Shown here: positions 31,987 through 44,009 of the stretch, in pieces | Numbering within the stretch: position 1 is the stretch's first letter | Layout: each line of letters begins with the position of its first letter | Source of the DNA: Limnobaculum eriocheiris | GTDB lineage: Bacteria > Pseudomonadota > Gammaproteobacteria > Enterobacterales > Enterobacteriaceae | DNA: 64,000 nt | Direction of reading: 5' to 3' | NCBI RefSeq assembly: GCF_021010575.1 | Contig: NZ_JAJNAG010000012.1 | Location: 1 to 64,000, forward strand | Position numbers and translations under genes: made by a program | The notes under the pieces: generated by a model | The model's input: the letters and a program-made list of their open reading frames with translations, nothing else | Told to the model about the DNA's origin: nothing | Database searches by the model: none

Positions 31987-33147
31987 TTACCTCTTCGCTG
32001 ACGCCTGGAAAGCCTGTTCCAGATCGGCAATTAAATCTTCACTGTCTTCAATTCCAACAGAAATACGCAACAACCTGTCTGATATTCCGGCAGCTTTACG
32101 AGCTTCCGCCGCCATCCCTGCGTGCGTCATGGTTGCCGCATGGGAAATTAAACTTTCAACACCGCCTAATGATTCTGCCAGTGTAAACAGTTCCAACGCC
32201 GCAAGAAACTGCCGCATCGCCTGTTCATCACCATCAAACTCAAAACTCAACATGGCACCAAAACCCGATTGCTGTTTACGGGCAATTTCATGGCCTAGAT
32301 TCTCTGGCAGGGAAGGATGATACAACGTTTTTACCTGAGATTGCTGCTGTAAATAAGCGATCACTGCCTGCGCATTTTGCTGCTGCTGTTTCATACGCGG
32401 CCCCAGAGTACGCAGCCCGCGTAATAACAGATAGCTATCAAATGCCGCACCGGTAACGCCAATATTATTTGCCCACCAGGCCAGATCGACACCTAATGCT
32501 TCATCTTTACAGATAACTACCCCGGCCACGACATCAGAGTGACCGTTTAAATATTTAGTACAGGAGTGCAGAACAATATCGGCACCCAGAGCAATTGGCT
32601 GCTGTAAAATAGGGCTCAGGAACGTATTATCCACCACCGCCAGAGCACCCGCCTGATGCGCTGCCTGACAAACTTTCGCGATATCCACCACCCGCAGCAG
32701 CGGATTACTCGGTGATTCGATTAACACCAGCTTAGGCTTTTGCGCCAGAGCGGCGGCCAGCGCCTGCTCATCCCCCTGATCCACAAACAGTACCCGATAG
32801 GCTCCCCGACGCGCCTGACTATCAAACAGGCGATAGCTTCCACCATAGCAATCATGTGGTGCAATCAGTAAATCACCCGACGCTAATAATGCCGTACACA
32901 CCAGATGAATGGCTGACATACCGCTGCTGGTCAATACCGCACTGCTTCCACCTTCCAGCTCCGCCAGTGCCGACTGAACCACATCACGCGTTGGGTTGCC
33001 ACGGCGTGAGTAGTCATGCGCCCGCGGCTGATTAAAATCGATAAAGTTATAGGTACTGGAAAGATGAATCGGGGGAACAACACAGCCATACTGCTCATCT
33101 GAATTGAGCCCGCCCCGCACTGCAATAGTTGCCTGTTTGCGTTTCAC
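31987..33147 (-). CDS. metB: Cystathionine gamma-synthase
   Basis: PLP enzyme joining O-succinylhomoserine and cysteine to cystathionine. The frame is open to 33228, but GTG at 33147 (V/M-KRKQATIAVRGGLNSDEQ) gives 386 aa, exactly the E. coli length, with CGGAG 8 nt upstream. It has the SSTYNF substrate loop, the TSSGMSAIHLV cofactor-binding segment and the PLP lysine in DIVLHSCTKYLNGHSDVVAG (about residue 198). It is the first gene of metBL and divergent from metJ across an array of MetJ boxes. Confidence 0.97.
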   Translation of the reverse strand: MKRKQATIAVRGGLNSDEQYGCVVPPIHLSSTYNFIDFNQPRAHDYSRRGNPTRDVVQSALAELEGGSSAVLTSSGMSAIHLVCTALLASGDLLIAPHDCYGGSYRLFDSQARRGAYRVLFVDQGDEQALAAALAQKPKLVLIESPSNPLLRVVDIAKVCQAAHQAGALAVVDNTFLSPILQQPIALGADIVLHSCTKYLNGHSDVVAGVVICKDEALGVDLAWWANNIGVTGAAFDSYLLLRGLRTLGPRMKQQQQNAQAVIAYLQQQSQVKTLYHPSLPENLGHEIARKQQSGFGAMLSFEFDGDEQAMRQFLAALELFTLAESLGGVESLISHAATMTHAGMAAEARKAAGISDRLLRISVGIEDSEDLIADLEQAFQASAKR

Positions 33148-33206
33148 TAAATCACTCCGGGAAGAAAAACTATAAATATAATGAATAAGATAATGCTTTC
33201 GATTAT

Positions 33207-33238
33207 AGACGTCAATACATCTGGACATCTAAACTTCT
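33207..33238. promoter_or_regulatory. Four tandem MetJ boxes between metB and metJ
   Basis: Contiguous 8-mers AGACGTCA, ATACATCT, GGACATCT and AAACTTCT (33207-33238) fit the MetJ box AGACGTCT at 5-7 positions each. The position is that of the E. coli metJ/metB operator, which controls both directions. Confidence 0.88.
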
Positions 33239-33400
33239 TGCCGTGTAGATTGAGGAATCGCAAAATATCCGTTAAAATTGTCAGGTATAATCTTTTAATA
33301 CACTCATGAGCGATGCTCAAGGCTCTGCTCATGAGCAGGTAAAGTTAGTTCACAATGGACCAACTTTAAAGTTTCAGCTTTCTATTGATTAAGGTGCCCC

Positions 33401-33718
33401 ATGGCTGAGTGGAACGGCGAATATGTCAGCCCCTATGCTGAACATGGCAAAAAGAGCGAACAGGTCAAGAAGATTACGGTATCCATCCCGTTAAAAGTAT
33501 TAAAAATACTAACGGATGAACGTACCCGCCGTCAGATTAATAACCTGAGACATGCCACCAATAGCGAATTACTTTGTGAAGCGTTTCTTCATGCATTTAC
33601 CGGACAACCTCTGCCTAATGATGAAGATTTACGTAAAGAACGCAGCGATGAGATTCCGGAAGCGGCAAAAATACTGATGCGCGAAAAAGGCATCGATCCG
33701 GACAGTTGGGATTATTAA
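33401..33718 (+). CDS. metJ: Methionine regulon repressor
   Basis: Ribbon-helix-helix repressor using S-adenosylmethionine as corepressor. The 105-aa product has the family length and start ([20 protein letters not shown]). The DNA-contacting beta strand [15 protein letters not shown] (about residues 22-36) and helix [30 protein letters not shown] are essentially the E. coli sequence. It autoregulates from the adjacent boxes. A shared terminator follows before rpmE. Confidence 0.98.
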   Translation: MAEWNGEYVSPYAEHGKKSEQVKKITVSIPLKVLKILTDERTRRQINNLRHATNSELLCEAFLHAFTGQPLPNDEDLRKERSDEIPEAAKILMREKGIDPDSWDY

Positions 33719-33899
33719 TTTCTACACCCGTTGATTACCTGAACAATATGTTCAATGGCAATTAATGAAATGGGTAATTAATGAAACGAAGAGTTATCCA
33801 CACTATCGGGATAACCGGTATTGCTTTATCAGGTGGATATTACCAACAGCTATAATTCAATCTGCCGTGGTAAACAAGAAAACAGAATATTCGGATACA

Positions 33900-33924
33900 A
33901 AAAAGGCGCCAAGGCGCCTTTTTC
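33900..33924. terminator. Bidirectional terminator between metJ and rpmE
   Basis: AAAAAGGCG pairs with CGCCTTTTT around CCAAGG, giving U-rich tails on both strands. It lies between the two convergent genes. Confidence 0.85.
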
Positions 33925-33940
33925 TTTCAGCTCAGTAAAA

Positions 33941-34156
33941 TTACTTAGCGCCGCCAACCATGTTGAAACGCTTGTTGAAGCGGTCTACACGACCACCGGT
34001 AGCAACATCACGCTGCTTACCAGTATAGAACGGGTGGCATTCGCCGCACACGTCCAGGTTAAGATCGTGACCCACGGTTGAGTGAGTTTTGATAACGTTA
34101 CCGCAAGAACAGGTTGCAGTAATCGCTTTGTATTCTGGGTGGATACCTTGTTTCAT
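33941..34156 (-). CDS. rpmE: 50S ribosomal protein L31 (zinc-containing type)
   Basis: Component of the central protuberance of the large subunit. The 71-aa product has the four zinc ligands of the C+ form: CSCGN (Cys16, Cys18) and CGECHPF (Cys37, Cys40), so it is the zinc-replete paralogue. A zinc-free ykgM-type copy would be elsewhere. AGAGG precedes the ATG. It is convergent with metJ and divergent from priA, as in E. coli. Confidence 0.97.
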   Translation of the reverse strand: MKQGIHPEYKAITATCSCGNVIKTHSTVGHDLNLDVCGECHPFYTGKQRDVATGGRVDRFNKRFNMVGGAK

Positions 34157-34207
34157 GATGAACCTCTCTAATGTCGTGTCGCTATACGGTCACTATTGCC
34201 GTACACC

Positions 34208-34235
34208 ACACGAAGTAAAAAACACGAAGTAAAAA
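34208..34235. repeat. Two tandem copies of a 14-bp unit upstream of rpmE
   Basis: ACACGAAGTAAAAA occurs twice head to tail in the rpmE leader/promoter region. No function is evident; it could be slippage or a regulator site. Confidence 0.8.
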
Positions 34236-34384
34236 ATAGTTGAGCGGTTTGATCCAGATACTGAAATTTGAGCACTGAATCAAAGGTTGCGTATTATACA
34301 GATCTAATATTCGCCACGCAAGCGGCCAACTATTCATCACACTCTGCCGCCTGTGGTATGCTGCTGCATCCCATAAAGTTTTAA

Positions 34385-36643
<2,259 letters not shown>

Positions 36644-36794
36644 ATATCACATTATTGAGAACTGGCTCTAAAAAGTTGATACACAACATACAATTCAACC
36701 ACGGAATAGCATAAAACTGTTCTCTAAATAGAGAGGCAACCGGGATTATACGCGTATATACATCAGGTGCTTTTGCCATTGGGAGGAGTCCTCT

Positions 36795-37817
36795 TTGGAA
36801 CTCAATAAAAACCCGTCTCAGGTGACAATGAAAGATGTTGCTGACCTGGCCGGTGTGTCAACGGCTACCGTATCCAGAGCGTTGATGATGCCGGAAAAAG
36901 TCTCCTGGCAAACCCGGGACAGAATAGAAAAAGCCATTAAGCAAACTGGCTATATTCCTTACACGCTGACCAAAAGCCAGAAGCAAGGGGTGTCTAAAAT
37001 ATTACTGGCGATGGCGCTGGATATTACCGACCCATTCTTTACTGACGTTATGCAAGGCATTCAGCAGACGGCGGCTGAATATGGCTATATCGTTCTGTTT
37101 TTGGATAATCGCCAACAGCCCATCGAGGCAATTTCCCTGTCAACAATTTTACAGCAGGTTAATGGCGTTATATTGCTGGGAGCCAACTTTCCGTTTGAAC
37201 GGCACGACGAAACCAGTCACCCGTTACCCCCGATGGTGATGGCCAATGAATACTTTCCGGAACTAAAGTTACCCACCATCCATATTGATAATCTCACCGC
37301 CGCATTTAATGCCGTTCACTATTTACAACGGCTGGGGCACCGCCGTATTGCCTGTATTTCCGGTCCGGACCACCTGCATCTCAGCCATTACCGCCAACAG
37401 GGTTATATTCAGGCATTACAACGGGGCGGAATTGCGGTAGAGAGCAGCTATATCACCTCTGGCCCTTTAAGTTTTGAAACCGGTGCTAATGCACTTTCTC
37501 AGCTAATGGCATTGCCACAGCCTCCCAGCGCCATTTTCTGCCATAGCGATATTGTTGCGATTGGTGCCATTTCCCAGACAAAAAAGATGGGGATCCGCGT
37601 TCCGGAGCAACTGTCCATTGTTGGATTTGATGATATTGCTCTGGCACAATACGTCGACCCGCCGCTAACCACCGTTGCACAACCCCGGTATAAAATTGGC
37701 AGACAGGCAGTATTAATGCTACTCGAACTACTGCACGGCAGCGGAACTAAAGGTGGATCTATCCTGCTTGATAGTGAATTGATCGTTCGCGCCAGCACTG
37801 CGAAACCACATAACTAG
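36795..37817 (+). CDS. cytR: LacI-family regulator, CytR orthologue by position
   Basis: CytR represses nucleoside uptake and catabolism genes together with CRP. The 340-aa product (E. coli 341) has a LacI HTH (MKDVADLAGVSTATVSRALM, about residues 12-31) and a periplasmic-binding-protein-like effector domain (LDITDPFFTDVMQGIQQTAAEYGY, GFDDIALAQYVDPPLTTV). The start appears to be TTG at 36795, with GGGAGGAG upstream; ATG at codon 12 would cut into the HTH. The location between priA and ftsN is that of E. coli cytR. Confidence 0.9.
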   Translation: MELNKNPSQVTMKDVADLAGVSTATVSRALMMPEKVSWQTRDRIEKAIKQTGYIPYTLTKSQKQGVSKILLAMALDITDPFFTDVMQGIQQTAAEYGYIVLFLDNRQQPIEAISLSTILQQVNGVILLGANFPFERHDETSHPLPPMVMANEYFPELKLPTIHIDNLTAAFNAVHYLQRLGHRRIACISGPDHLHLSHYRQQGYIQALQRGGIAVESSYITSGPLSFETGANALSQLMALPQPPSAIFCHSDIVAIGAISQTKKMGIRVPEQLSIVGFDDIALAQYVDPPLTTVAQPRYKIGRQAVLMLLELLHGSGTKGGSILLDSELIVRASTAKPHN

Positions 37818-37892
37818 CTAAAGTACCGCATATTACGTACTATAACGGTTCTCTTTTAATCTGTTTCTAAAAACAAACGTAGTGAAGTCATA

Positions 37893-38750
37893 GTGGCACA
37901 ACGAGATTATGTAAGCCGTAGTCGCTCAGGGACGCGGAGTAAAAAAAATAGCAGAAAGAAAAAAAGCACATCAGGCGGCACGTCCAAACTGATGATTGTG
38001 CTTGCCCTTGCCGTATTGGTCGTATTTGGCGGAGGCCTTTACTATATTACCCAGCATAAGCCTGCAACGGTGCCCGCTACCGGAACGCCCCCAACCAAAC
38101 CAGGGGATGGTTTACCGCCAAAACCGGAAGAGCGCTGGAGCTACATAAAAGAGCTGGAGAACCGCCAGGTGACCAACTCACCTAACTCAACGGGCCAGCC
38201 TAAAAACAATACGCAGGCTCCGTTGACGGCGGAACAACGTAGAATGCTGGACCAAATTCAGGCTGATATGCAAAAGCCACCTATTCAGCTTTCTGGTGTC
38301 GATGCCAGTGGTCGTGCGTCTACTGCCCGCGATGGTGGAACAAAACCGGCGTTAAATAACACCACAGTGACTAACACGCAGCCCCAAGTGCAGGCACAGG
38401 CACAGCAACAGCCCCAGACACCACCAAAGAAAACCACGCCGCCAGCGCCAGCACAAACTCAGGACCCGGCTCCGGTGACATCAACACCGAAAACCACCAG
38501 CCAGACGGCGGCTCAGGCACAAAACCAACGCTGGATCATCCAGTGTGGTTCATTCAAAGCTTTAGATCAGGCCGAATCAGTGAAAGTTAATCTGGCCTTC
38601 TCCGGTATTGAAAGCCGAATCAGCACCAGCGGCGGTTGGAACAGAGTTATTCTTGGTCCCTATAACAATCGTGAAGCTGCAGACAAAACTTTACAACGGC
38701 TGAAAAGTAGCGGTGTAAGCAGTTGCATTCCGGTGGCTTCAGGCAAGTAA
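37893..38750 (+). CDS. ftsN: Cell division protein FtsN
   Basis: Bitopic divisome protein that triggers septal peptidoglycan synthesis. The 285-aa product (E. coli 319) has a basic cytoplasmic N-terminus (AQRDYVSRSRSGTRSKKN), one transmembrane helix (LMIVLALAVLVVFGGGLYYI, about residues 33-52), an essential periplasmic region with RWSYIKELENRQV, a long Gln/Pro/Thr-rich linker, and a C-terminal SPOR domain (about 210-285: RWIIQCGSFKALDQAESVKV and NRVILGPYNNREAAD). The start is GTG. The shorter length comes from the linker. Confidence 0.95.
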   Translation: MAQRDYVSRSRSGTRSKKNSRKKKSTSGGTSKLMIVLALAVLVVFGGGLYYITQHKPATVPATGTPPTKPGDGLPPKPEERWSYIKELENRQVTNSPNSTGQPKNNTQAPLTAEQRRMLDQIQADMQKPPIQLSGVDASGRASTARDGGTKPALNNTTVTNTQPQVQAQAQQQPQTPPKKTTPPAPAQTQDPAPVTSTPKTTSQTAAQAQNQRWIIQCGSFKALDQAESVKVNLAFSGIESRISTSGGWNRVILGPYNNREAADKTLQRLKSSGVSSCIPVASGK

Positions 38751-38854
38751 TCGTCTGTATATTATATAGTTTACTTCCAGTTTCGGGCTGCCTTATGGTG
38801 GCCCGATGGTTATTTTGCACCCTCATCGCGCCCTGAATATTTTAGTTCTTCAGG

Positions 38855-38884
38855 GTTGAAAATCTGACGCCATCCCCCCATTTA
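38855..38884 (+). promoter_or_regulatory. Heat-shock sigma-32 promoter of hslVU
   Basis: GTTGAAA (38855-38861) and CCCCATTTA (38876-38884) with a 14-nt spacer match the sigma-32 consensus CTTGAAA/CCCCATNT and lie about 60 nt before hslV. The E. coli hslVU operon is known to be sigma-32 dependent. Confidence 0.85.
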
Positions 38885-38946
38885 AATACCAATTATGCCT
38901 TGCCTCTTATGTAAGGCTGTTTCTATCAGCTAATGAGGATCTGCAC

Positions 38947-39477
38947 GTGACAACAATTGTAAGCGTTCGCCGCAACGGTCATGTAGTAATTGGGGGTGAT
39001 GGCCAGGTAACTCTGGGTAACACCGTGATGAAGGGCAATGCCCGTAAAGTTCGCCGCCTGTATAACGACCGTGTGATTGCTGGCTTTGCCGGTGGCACCG
39101 CAGATGCCTTCACACTGTTTGAACGCTTTGAGCGCAAGCTGGAGATGCATCAAGGGCATCTGACAAAAGCGGCGGTTGAGCTGGCAAAAGACTGGCGAAC
39201 TGACCGTATGTTGCGTCGGCTGGAAGCGCTGTTAGCCGTAGCGGATGAAACCGCTTCCCTGATTATCACTGGTAATGGTGATGTAGTTCAGCCAGAAAAT
39301 GATTTGATTGCCATTGGTTCCGGTGGCCCTTATGCCCAATCTGCCGCCAGAGCACTGTTGGAAAATACCGATATGAATGCCAGAGATATCGTGGAGAAGT
39401 CTCTGTCTATTGCCGGTGATATTTGTATTTATACCAACCGTTTCCAAACCATCGAAGAATTAAAAGCTAAAGAATAA
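38947..39477 (+). CDS. hslV: ATP-dependent protease peptidase subunit
   Basis: N-terminal-threonine peptidase forming the double hexamer of the HslUV protease. The 176-aa product begins with GTG and then [23 protein letters not shown], where the Thr after the initiator is the nucleophile. [13 protein letters not shown] and [16 protein letters not shown] match the family. It is 11 nt upstream of hslU and co-transcribed. Confidence 0.97.
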   Translation: MTTIVSVRRNGHVVIGGDGQVTLGNTVMKGNARKVRRLYNDRVIAGFAGGTADAFTLFERFERKLEMHQGHLTKAAVELAKDWRTDRMLRRLEALLAVADETASLIITGNGDVVQPENDLIAIGSGGPYAQSAARALLENTDMNARDIVEKSLSIAGDICIYTNRFQTIEELKAKE

Positions 39478-39488
39478 GGACCGTAATG

Positions 39489-40820
39489 ATGTCTGAAATG
39501 ACCCCTCGCGAAATAGTCAGTGAACTTGACAGCTATATCATCGGTCAGAACAAAGCCAAGCGTGCCGTGGCCATTGCTCTGCGTAACCGCTGGCGCCGTA
39601 TGCAGCTTGATGAAGTATTACGTCATGAAGTCACACCAAAAAATATTTTAATGATTGGCCCAACCGGTGTGGGTAAAACCGAAATCGCCCGCCGCCTAGC
39701 GAAACTGGCCAACGCACCATTTATCAAAGTGGAAGCCACCAAGTTCACCGAAGTGGGCTACGTGGGGAAAGAAGTCGACTCTATTATCCGCGATTTAACC
39801 GATGCGGCCATCAAAATGGTTCGTCAACAATCCGTTGAGAAAATGCGTTTTCGTGCTGAAGAACTGGCAGAAGAGCGTATTCTTGACGTTTTAATTCCAC
39901 CGGCGCGCGACAACTGGGGCCAGGCTGAAAACAGTTCTGACAGCTCTACCGCCCGTCAGGCATTCCGCAAAAAACTGCGTGAAGGCCAACTGGATGATAA
40001 AGAGATCGAAATTGAGCTGGCATCGATGTCCATGGGTGTAGAAATCATGGCACCTCCGGGCATGGAAGAGATGACCAACCAGTTACAGTCTATGTTCCAA
40101 AATTTGGGTGGACAAAAGCAAAAGCCACGCAAAATGAAGATTAAAGACGCGTTTAAAGTGCTGATTGAAGAAGAAGCCAGCAAGTTGATCAATCCGGAAG
40201 AGCTGAAACAACAGGCAATTGATGCCGTTGAACAGCACGGTATCGTGTTTATCGATGAGATCGACAAAATCTGTAAACGTGGTGAAGTCTCCGGCCCGGA
40301 TGTCTCCCGTGAAGGGGTTCAGCGCGATTTACTGCCGCTGGTGGAAGGTTGTACCGTTTCCACTAAACACGGTATGGTGAAAACTGACCATATTCTGTTT
40401 ATTGCTTCCGGTGCATTCCAGACCGCCAGTCCTTCGGACCTGATCCCTGAATTACAGGGTCGTTTGCCGATCCGCGTTGAGTTGCAGGCCCTGACCACCG
40501 AAGATTTTGAACGTATTCTGACTGAACCAAGCGCATCATTAACCGAGCAGTACAAAGCGTTAATGGCAACGGAAGGGGTAACGATCAACTTCCAGGCAGA
40601 TGGTATTCGTCGTATTGCTGAAGCTGCCTGGCAGGTAAACGAGCGTACAGAAAACATCGGTGCCCGCCGTTTACATACCGTGCTCGAGCGTTTAATGGAA
40701 GATATCTCCTATGACGCCAGCGAAAGTAACGGCACCAGCATTGATATTGATGCCGAGCATGTTCGTCGCCATCTGGATGAATTAGTTGATGATGAAGATT
40801 TAAGCCGTTTCATTCTGTAA
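39489..40820 (+). CDS. hslU: ATPase subunit of HslUV protease
   Basis: AAA+ unfoldase that feeds HslV. Starting at the second of two ATGs ([20 protein letters not shown]), it is 443 aa, as in E. coli. It has Walker [16 protein letters not shown] (about residue 57), Walker [11 protein letters not shown] (about 250), an inserted I-domain (about 110-240), the pore motif [11 protein letters not shown] (GYVG), and the C-terminal HslV-activating tail ending DEDLSRFIL. Confidence 0.98.
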   Translation: MSEMTPREIVSELDSYIIGQNKAKRAVAIALRNRWRRMQLDEVLRHEVTPKNILMIGPTGVGKTEIARRLAKLANAPFIKVEATKFTEVGYVGKEVDSIIRDLTDAAIKMVRQQSVEKMRFRAEELAEERILDVLIPPARDNWGQAENSSDSSTARQAFRKKLREGQLDDKEIEIELASMSMGVEIMAPPGMEEMTNQLQSMFQNLGGQKQKPRKMKIKDAFKVLIEEEASKLINPEELKQQAIDAVEQHGIVFIDEIDKICKRGEVSGPDVSREGVQRDLLPLVEGCTVSTKHGMVKTDHILFIASGAFQTASPSDLIPELQGRLPIRVELQALTTEDFERILTEPSASLTEQYKALMATEGVTINFQADGIRRIAEAAWQVNERTENIGARRLHTVLERLMEDISYDASESNGTSIDIDAEHVRRHLDELVDDEDLSRFIL

Positions 40821-40851
40821 CGTTTTTTATTGCTCTACTCAATCAGTCATA

Positions 40852-40879
40852 TTTACGGGAGGCACTAGCCTCCCGTAAA
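40852..40879 (+). terminator. Hairpin after hslU
   Basis: TTTACGGGAGGC and GCCTCCCGTAAA form a perfect 12-bp stem with a 4-nt loop. It has no U-run but is stable and well placed. Confidence 0.7.
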
Positions 40880-41027
40880 CTTATCCCTTAGTATTCGTTT
40901 GGTTTTATCCTGGAATCAAAGCAAACTCTCGTTAAATTCTCTATAATGCGCGTATAGTTAGCGGCTGGCCGATCTGCCCGCTATGAAATTATTCTCAAAT
41001 TAAAAGTTACTAAATTAAAACTAAGAC

Positions 41028-41945
41028 ATGAGCCAAACTCACTCAACAAGTAAAACAGCAGCCTGGATTGAAAGCCTGCGCCCCCTTACATTGCCTCTGG
41101 CACTGGCATCGATTGTTACCGGTTCTGCGCTGGCTGCCTGGATGCACCATTTTCAGCTGGATATTGCGCTGATGGCTCTGCTGACTGCGGCAATGTTGCA
41201 GATTTTATCGAATCTGGCGAACGACTATGGGGATGCAATAAAAGGCAGCGATACGGAAACCCGTATCGGCCCCAATCGCGGAATGCAAAAAGGACTGATT
41301 AATCAGGCTCAGATGAAACGAGCCCTGATCATCGTCATCATTCTGACTATCGCCTCCGGCATTGCGCTTATCGCTCTGGCCTGTAAAAAACCCGAAGATA
41401 TCATTGGCTTCCTGGGGTTGGGCTTACTGGCTATTATCGCCTCCATTACCTATACCGTTGGCCGCAAACCTTATGGTTATATGGGATTGGGTGACATTTC
41501 TGTTCTGATCTTCTTTGGCTGGTTAAGCGTTGCCGGAACCTATTATCTGCAGGCCGGGACCTTCGATAGCATCGTTATACTACCGGCCACCGCTTGCGGT
41601 TTACTGGCAACCGCTGTGTTGAATATCAATAATCTGCGCGATATTGACAACGATCGTATGAATGGCAAAAACACGCTTGCAGTACGTTTAGGTCCATTAT
41701 GGGGCCGTCGTTATCACTTCCTGTTGCTGGCCGGCGCGCTTTTGTGTCTGGTTCTGTTTGCCCTGTTTGATTTACGCAGCTGGAGTGGCTGGCTGTTTAT
41801 ACTGGCCGTACCGCTACTTTACCGTCACGCGATGTATGTATTACATGAGCCAACGGCCGTAGCCATGCGTCCGATGCTGGAACAGATGGTTAAAGGTGCA
41901 TTACTGACCAATATTCTGTTCGCTATCGGCGTGGTACTCAGCTAA
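41028..41945 (+). CDS. menA: 1,4-dihydroxy-2-naphthoate polyprenyltransferase
   Basis: Membrane UbiA-family prenyltransferase that makes demethylmenaquinone. The 305-aa product (E. coli 308) has about nine transmembrane segments. The first Asp-rich motif is LANDYGDAIKGSDTETRIGP (about residues 63-82) and the second is NNLRDIDNDRMNGKNTLAV (about 204-222). It begins MSQTHSTSKTAAWIESLRPLTLPLA, the typical MenA start. It sits between hslU and rraA, as in E. coli. Confidence 0.96.
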   Translation: MSQTHSTSKTAAWIESLRPLTLPLALASIVTGSALAAWMHHFQLDIALMALLTAAMLQILSNLANDYGDAIKGSDTETRIGPNRGMQKGLINQAQMKRALIIVIILTIASGIALIALACKKPEDIIGFLGLGLLAIIASITYTVGRKPYGYMGLGDISVLIFFGWLSVAGTYYLQAGTFDSIVILPATACGLLATAVLNINNLRDIDNDRMNGKNTLAVRLGPLWGRRYHFLLLAGALLCLVLFALFDLRSWSGWLFILAVPLLYRHAMYVLHEPTAVAMRPMLEQMVKGALLTNILFAIGVVLS

Positions 41946-42096
41946 CGCTGCTCATCACTCATTTTTACGATTATCCTTATTGAATAAGCCGCTCCGGCGG
42001 CTTCAATACCAGGATGACTTTGCTATCCTTGTAAAAATCAGGATATACTGATTATTCATGGCGAAAAATGAACCAACAGAAACAGGCGACGATTTT

Positions 42097-42582
42097 ATGA
42101 AATATGATACTTCCGAGTTATGTGACATCTATCATGAAGAAGTCAACGTTGTGGAACCCCTGTTCTCTAACTTTGGCGGACGCCCCTCTTTTGGTGGTCA
42201 AATCACCACGGTTAAATGTTTCGAAGACAATGGTCTGCTGTATGAACTATTGGAAGAAAATGGCCAGGGTCGCGTATTGCTAATTGACGGCGGCGGTTCT
42301 GTTCGTCGTGCGCTGATCGATGCCGAGTTAGCCCGTCTTGCCGTTCAAAACGAATGGGAAGGGCTGGTAGTCTACGGCGCAGTTCGTCAGGTTGATGAAC
42401 TGGAAGAGCTGGACATTGGCATTCAGGCTTTGGCATCCATTCCGGTTGGCGCTGACTCGCAGAACATTGGCGAAAGTGATATTCGCGTTAACTTTGGTGG
42501 CGTGACCTTCTTCTCCGGTGACCATCTGTATGCCGACAATACCGGCATTATCCTGTCAGAAGAAGCGCTGGACATCGAATAA
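42097..42582 (+). CDS. rraA: Regulator of ribonuclease activity A
   Basis: Binds RNase E and the degradosome and inhibits RNA turnover. The frame is open from 42058, but the ATG at 42097 ([21 protein letters not shown]) gives 161 aa, the E. coli length. It has the conserved [25 protein letters not shown] and [22 protein letters not shown] stretches of the family, whose fold resembles methyltransferase-like swivelling domains without activity. It follows menA with 151 nt between, which likely hold its promoter. Confidence 0.97.
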   Translation: MKYDTSELCDIYHEEVNVVEPLFSNFGGRPSFGGQITTVKCFEDNGLLYELLEENGQGRVLLIDGGGSVRRALIDAELARLAVQNEWEGLVVYGAVRQVDELEELDIGIQALASIPVGADSQNIGESDIRVNFGGVTFFSGDHLYADNTGIILSEEALDIE

Positions 42583-42806
42583 ACCATGACTGGCGGAGAC
42601 ATACTGGTTTCCGCTATTTTTATTTCCCGTTAACGGCAAACCGGGCAAGGCGGCTTCAGATAAAATCAACCGCCTGTCTGTTATTTTAATTTGAACTTAA
42701 TTTTACCCTGCCCACTATTCCCGCATAATCTCCCGCATAATATTTATTATCACTCTGAATCTCAGCAAGATCGGTCAGGCTGTGCTGACGGTTTTCTGCC
42801 AAAGTA

Positions 42807-43694
42807 TTGAACATGAAGGATGTAATGTTCGATGACAAAACCGATGCCTATGCCAGGCGCTTTAGCAAGGTACTCAACTATATTGAGCAGCACCTGGATG
42901 ACCCACTGACCATTGAATTACTGAGTGAAATTGCCAATTTTTCACCTTTTCACTTTCACCGGCAGTTCACCACTTACTGTGGAATGCCAATAGGTCGTTA
43001 TATTCAGTGGATGCGAATCAGGCGTGCATCATACCGACTGGCTTTTAATCCATTGGAGAAAATCATCGATATCGCACTGGATGCCGGATTTCAAAATCAC
43101 GAGTCATTTAGTCGGGCCTTCAAACAGGCGCTGGGAAAAACACCCAGTCAGTTTCGACAGCAGCCCGACTGGATTGACTGGCATCAGCGTATCCCTGAAC
43201 AAAAATATATAAAGACCCAAACCATGGAAGTGAAGATAGTTAACTTTCCTGATACTCCCATTGCAATGTTGACCCATCGGGGTAACCCGGAGTTAATCAA
43301 TGTGACAGCGACGCGTTTTATTGAATGGCGAAAGAGCAGCGGATTATCACCGGTGTGCACCAGTCAGACTTATGGCATTGCCTTTCACGATCCGGCAACA
43401 ACACCGGTTGAGGCGTTTCGTTTTGACCTTGGTGGTTCGGTAAAGACTGCCGTTCCCGAAGATAATCCATTTGGCGTAGTAAATGGATTAATACCCGGCG
43501 GACGATGCGCTGTAGTGCGCCATCAAGGCTCGCATCAAACCCTGGCCGAGAGCGCCCGTCGTTTATACCGTGAATGGCTTCCCGGCAGCGGTGAGGAACT
43601 GCGCGATTTTCCACTCTACTTTCATTACTTCAATTTTGTACATGAAGTGGCAGAGCATGAATTACTGACAGATATCTATTTGCCACTGAAATGA
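42807..43694 (+). CDS. AraC-family regulator with GyrI-like effector domain
   Basis: The 295-aa product has two AraC helix-turn-helix motifs (about residues 25-120: LTIELLSEIANFSPFHFHRQF and IIDIALDAGFQNHESFSRAFK) followed by a GyrI-like small-molecule-binding domain (about 138-295: VKIVNFPDTPIAMLTHRG and the DLGGSVKTAVPEDN and YFHYFNFVHEVAEHELLTDIYLPL stretches). This is the Rob-like layout, used to sense hydrophobic or cationic compounds. It is an insertion relative to E. coli, where rraA and zapB are adjacent. Targets are unknown. Confidence 0.93.
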   Translation: MNMKDVMFDDKTDAYARRFSKVLNYIEQHLDDPLTIELLSEIANFSPFHFHRQFTTYCGMPIGRYIQWMRIRRASYRLAFNPLEKIIDIALDAGFQNHESFSRAFKQALGKTPSQFRQQPDWIDWHQRIPEQKYIKTQTMEVKIVNFPDTPIAMLTHRGNPELINVTATRFIEWRKSSGLSPVCTSQTYGIAFHDPATTPVEAFRFDLGGSVKTAVPEDNPFGVVNGLIPGGRCAVVRHQGSHQTLAESARRLYREWLPGSGEELRDFPLYFHYFNFVHEVAEHELLTDIYLPLK

Positions 43695-43711
43695 CGGTAA
43701 GTCAGAAAACT

Positions 43712-43745
43712 CAATAAAAACGCCGCTCACGCGGCGTTTTTATTG
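43712..43745. terminator. Bidirectional terminator between the AraC-type gene and zapB
   Basis: CAATAAAAACGCCGC pairs perfectly with GCGGCGTTTTTATTG around TCAC, giving U-runs on both strands between the convergent genes. Confidence 0.93.
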
Positions 43746-43769
43746 TCTGATGGCTAATCGTTAACGCAA

Positions 43770-44009
43770 TTAGACTTCATCCATTTTTCCCAACAGAAGA
43801 CGTAAACGCTCCTGCCAGGCTTGTTGTTCTTGTTTCAACTGAACGTTTTCGTTCACTAATGACTCACGTCCACTGGCAGAAGATTCAACTTCACGAACTA
43901 AAGAGTTATTTTTTTCCTTCAGCTCTTCAATTTCCATTTGCAGCAAAGTGATAGTATCAATGGCCTGTTGGACCTTAGCTTCCAGTTTTTCGAATACTTC
44001 AAATGACAT
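43770..44009 (-). CDS. zapB: Cell division protein ZapB
   Basis: Small coiled-coil protein that joins the Z-ring via ZapA and links to MatP. The frame is open to 44114, but the ATG at 44009 ([20 protein letters not shown]) is preceded by GAGGAC and gives 79 aa against 81 in E. coli. Heptad hydrophobic residues run through the whole chain ([18 protein letters not shown]). It is divergent from glpF. Confidence 0.95.
   Translation of the reverse strand: MSFEVFEKLEAKVQQAIDTITLLQMEIEELKEKNNSLVREVESSASGRESLVNENVQLKQEQQAWQERLRLLLGKMDEV

Noticed and set aside
33821-34081. 86-aa frame opposite rpmE
   Set aside because: Covers the metJ/rpmE terminator and the rpmE coding region; no coding evidence.
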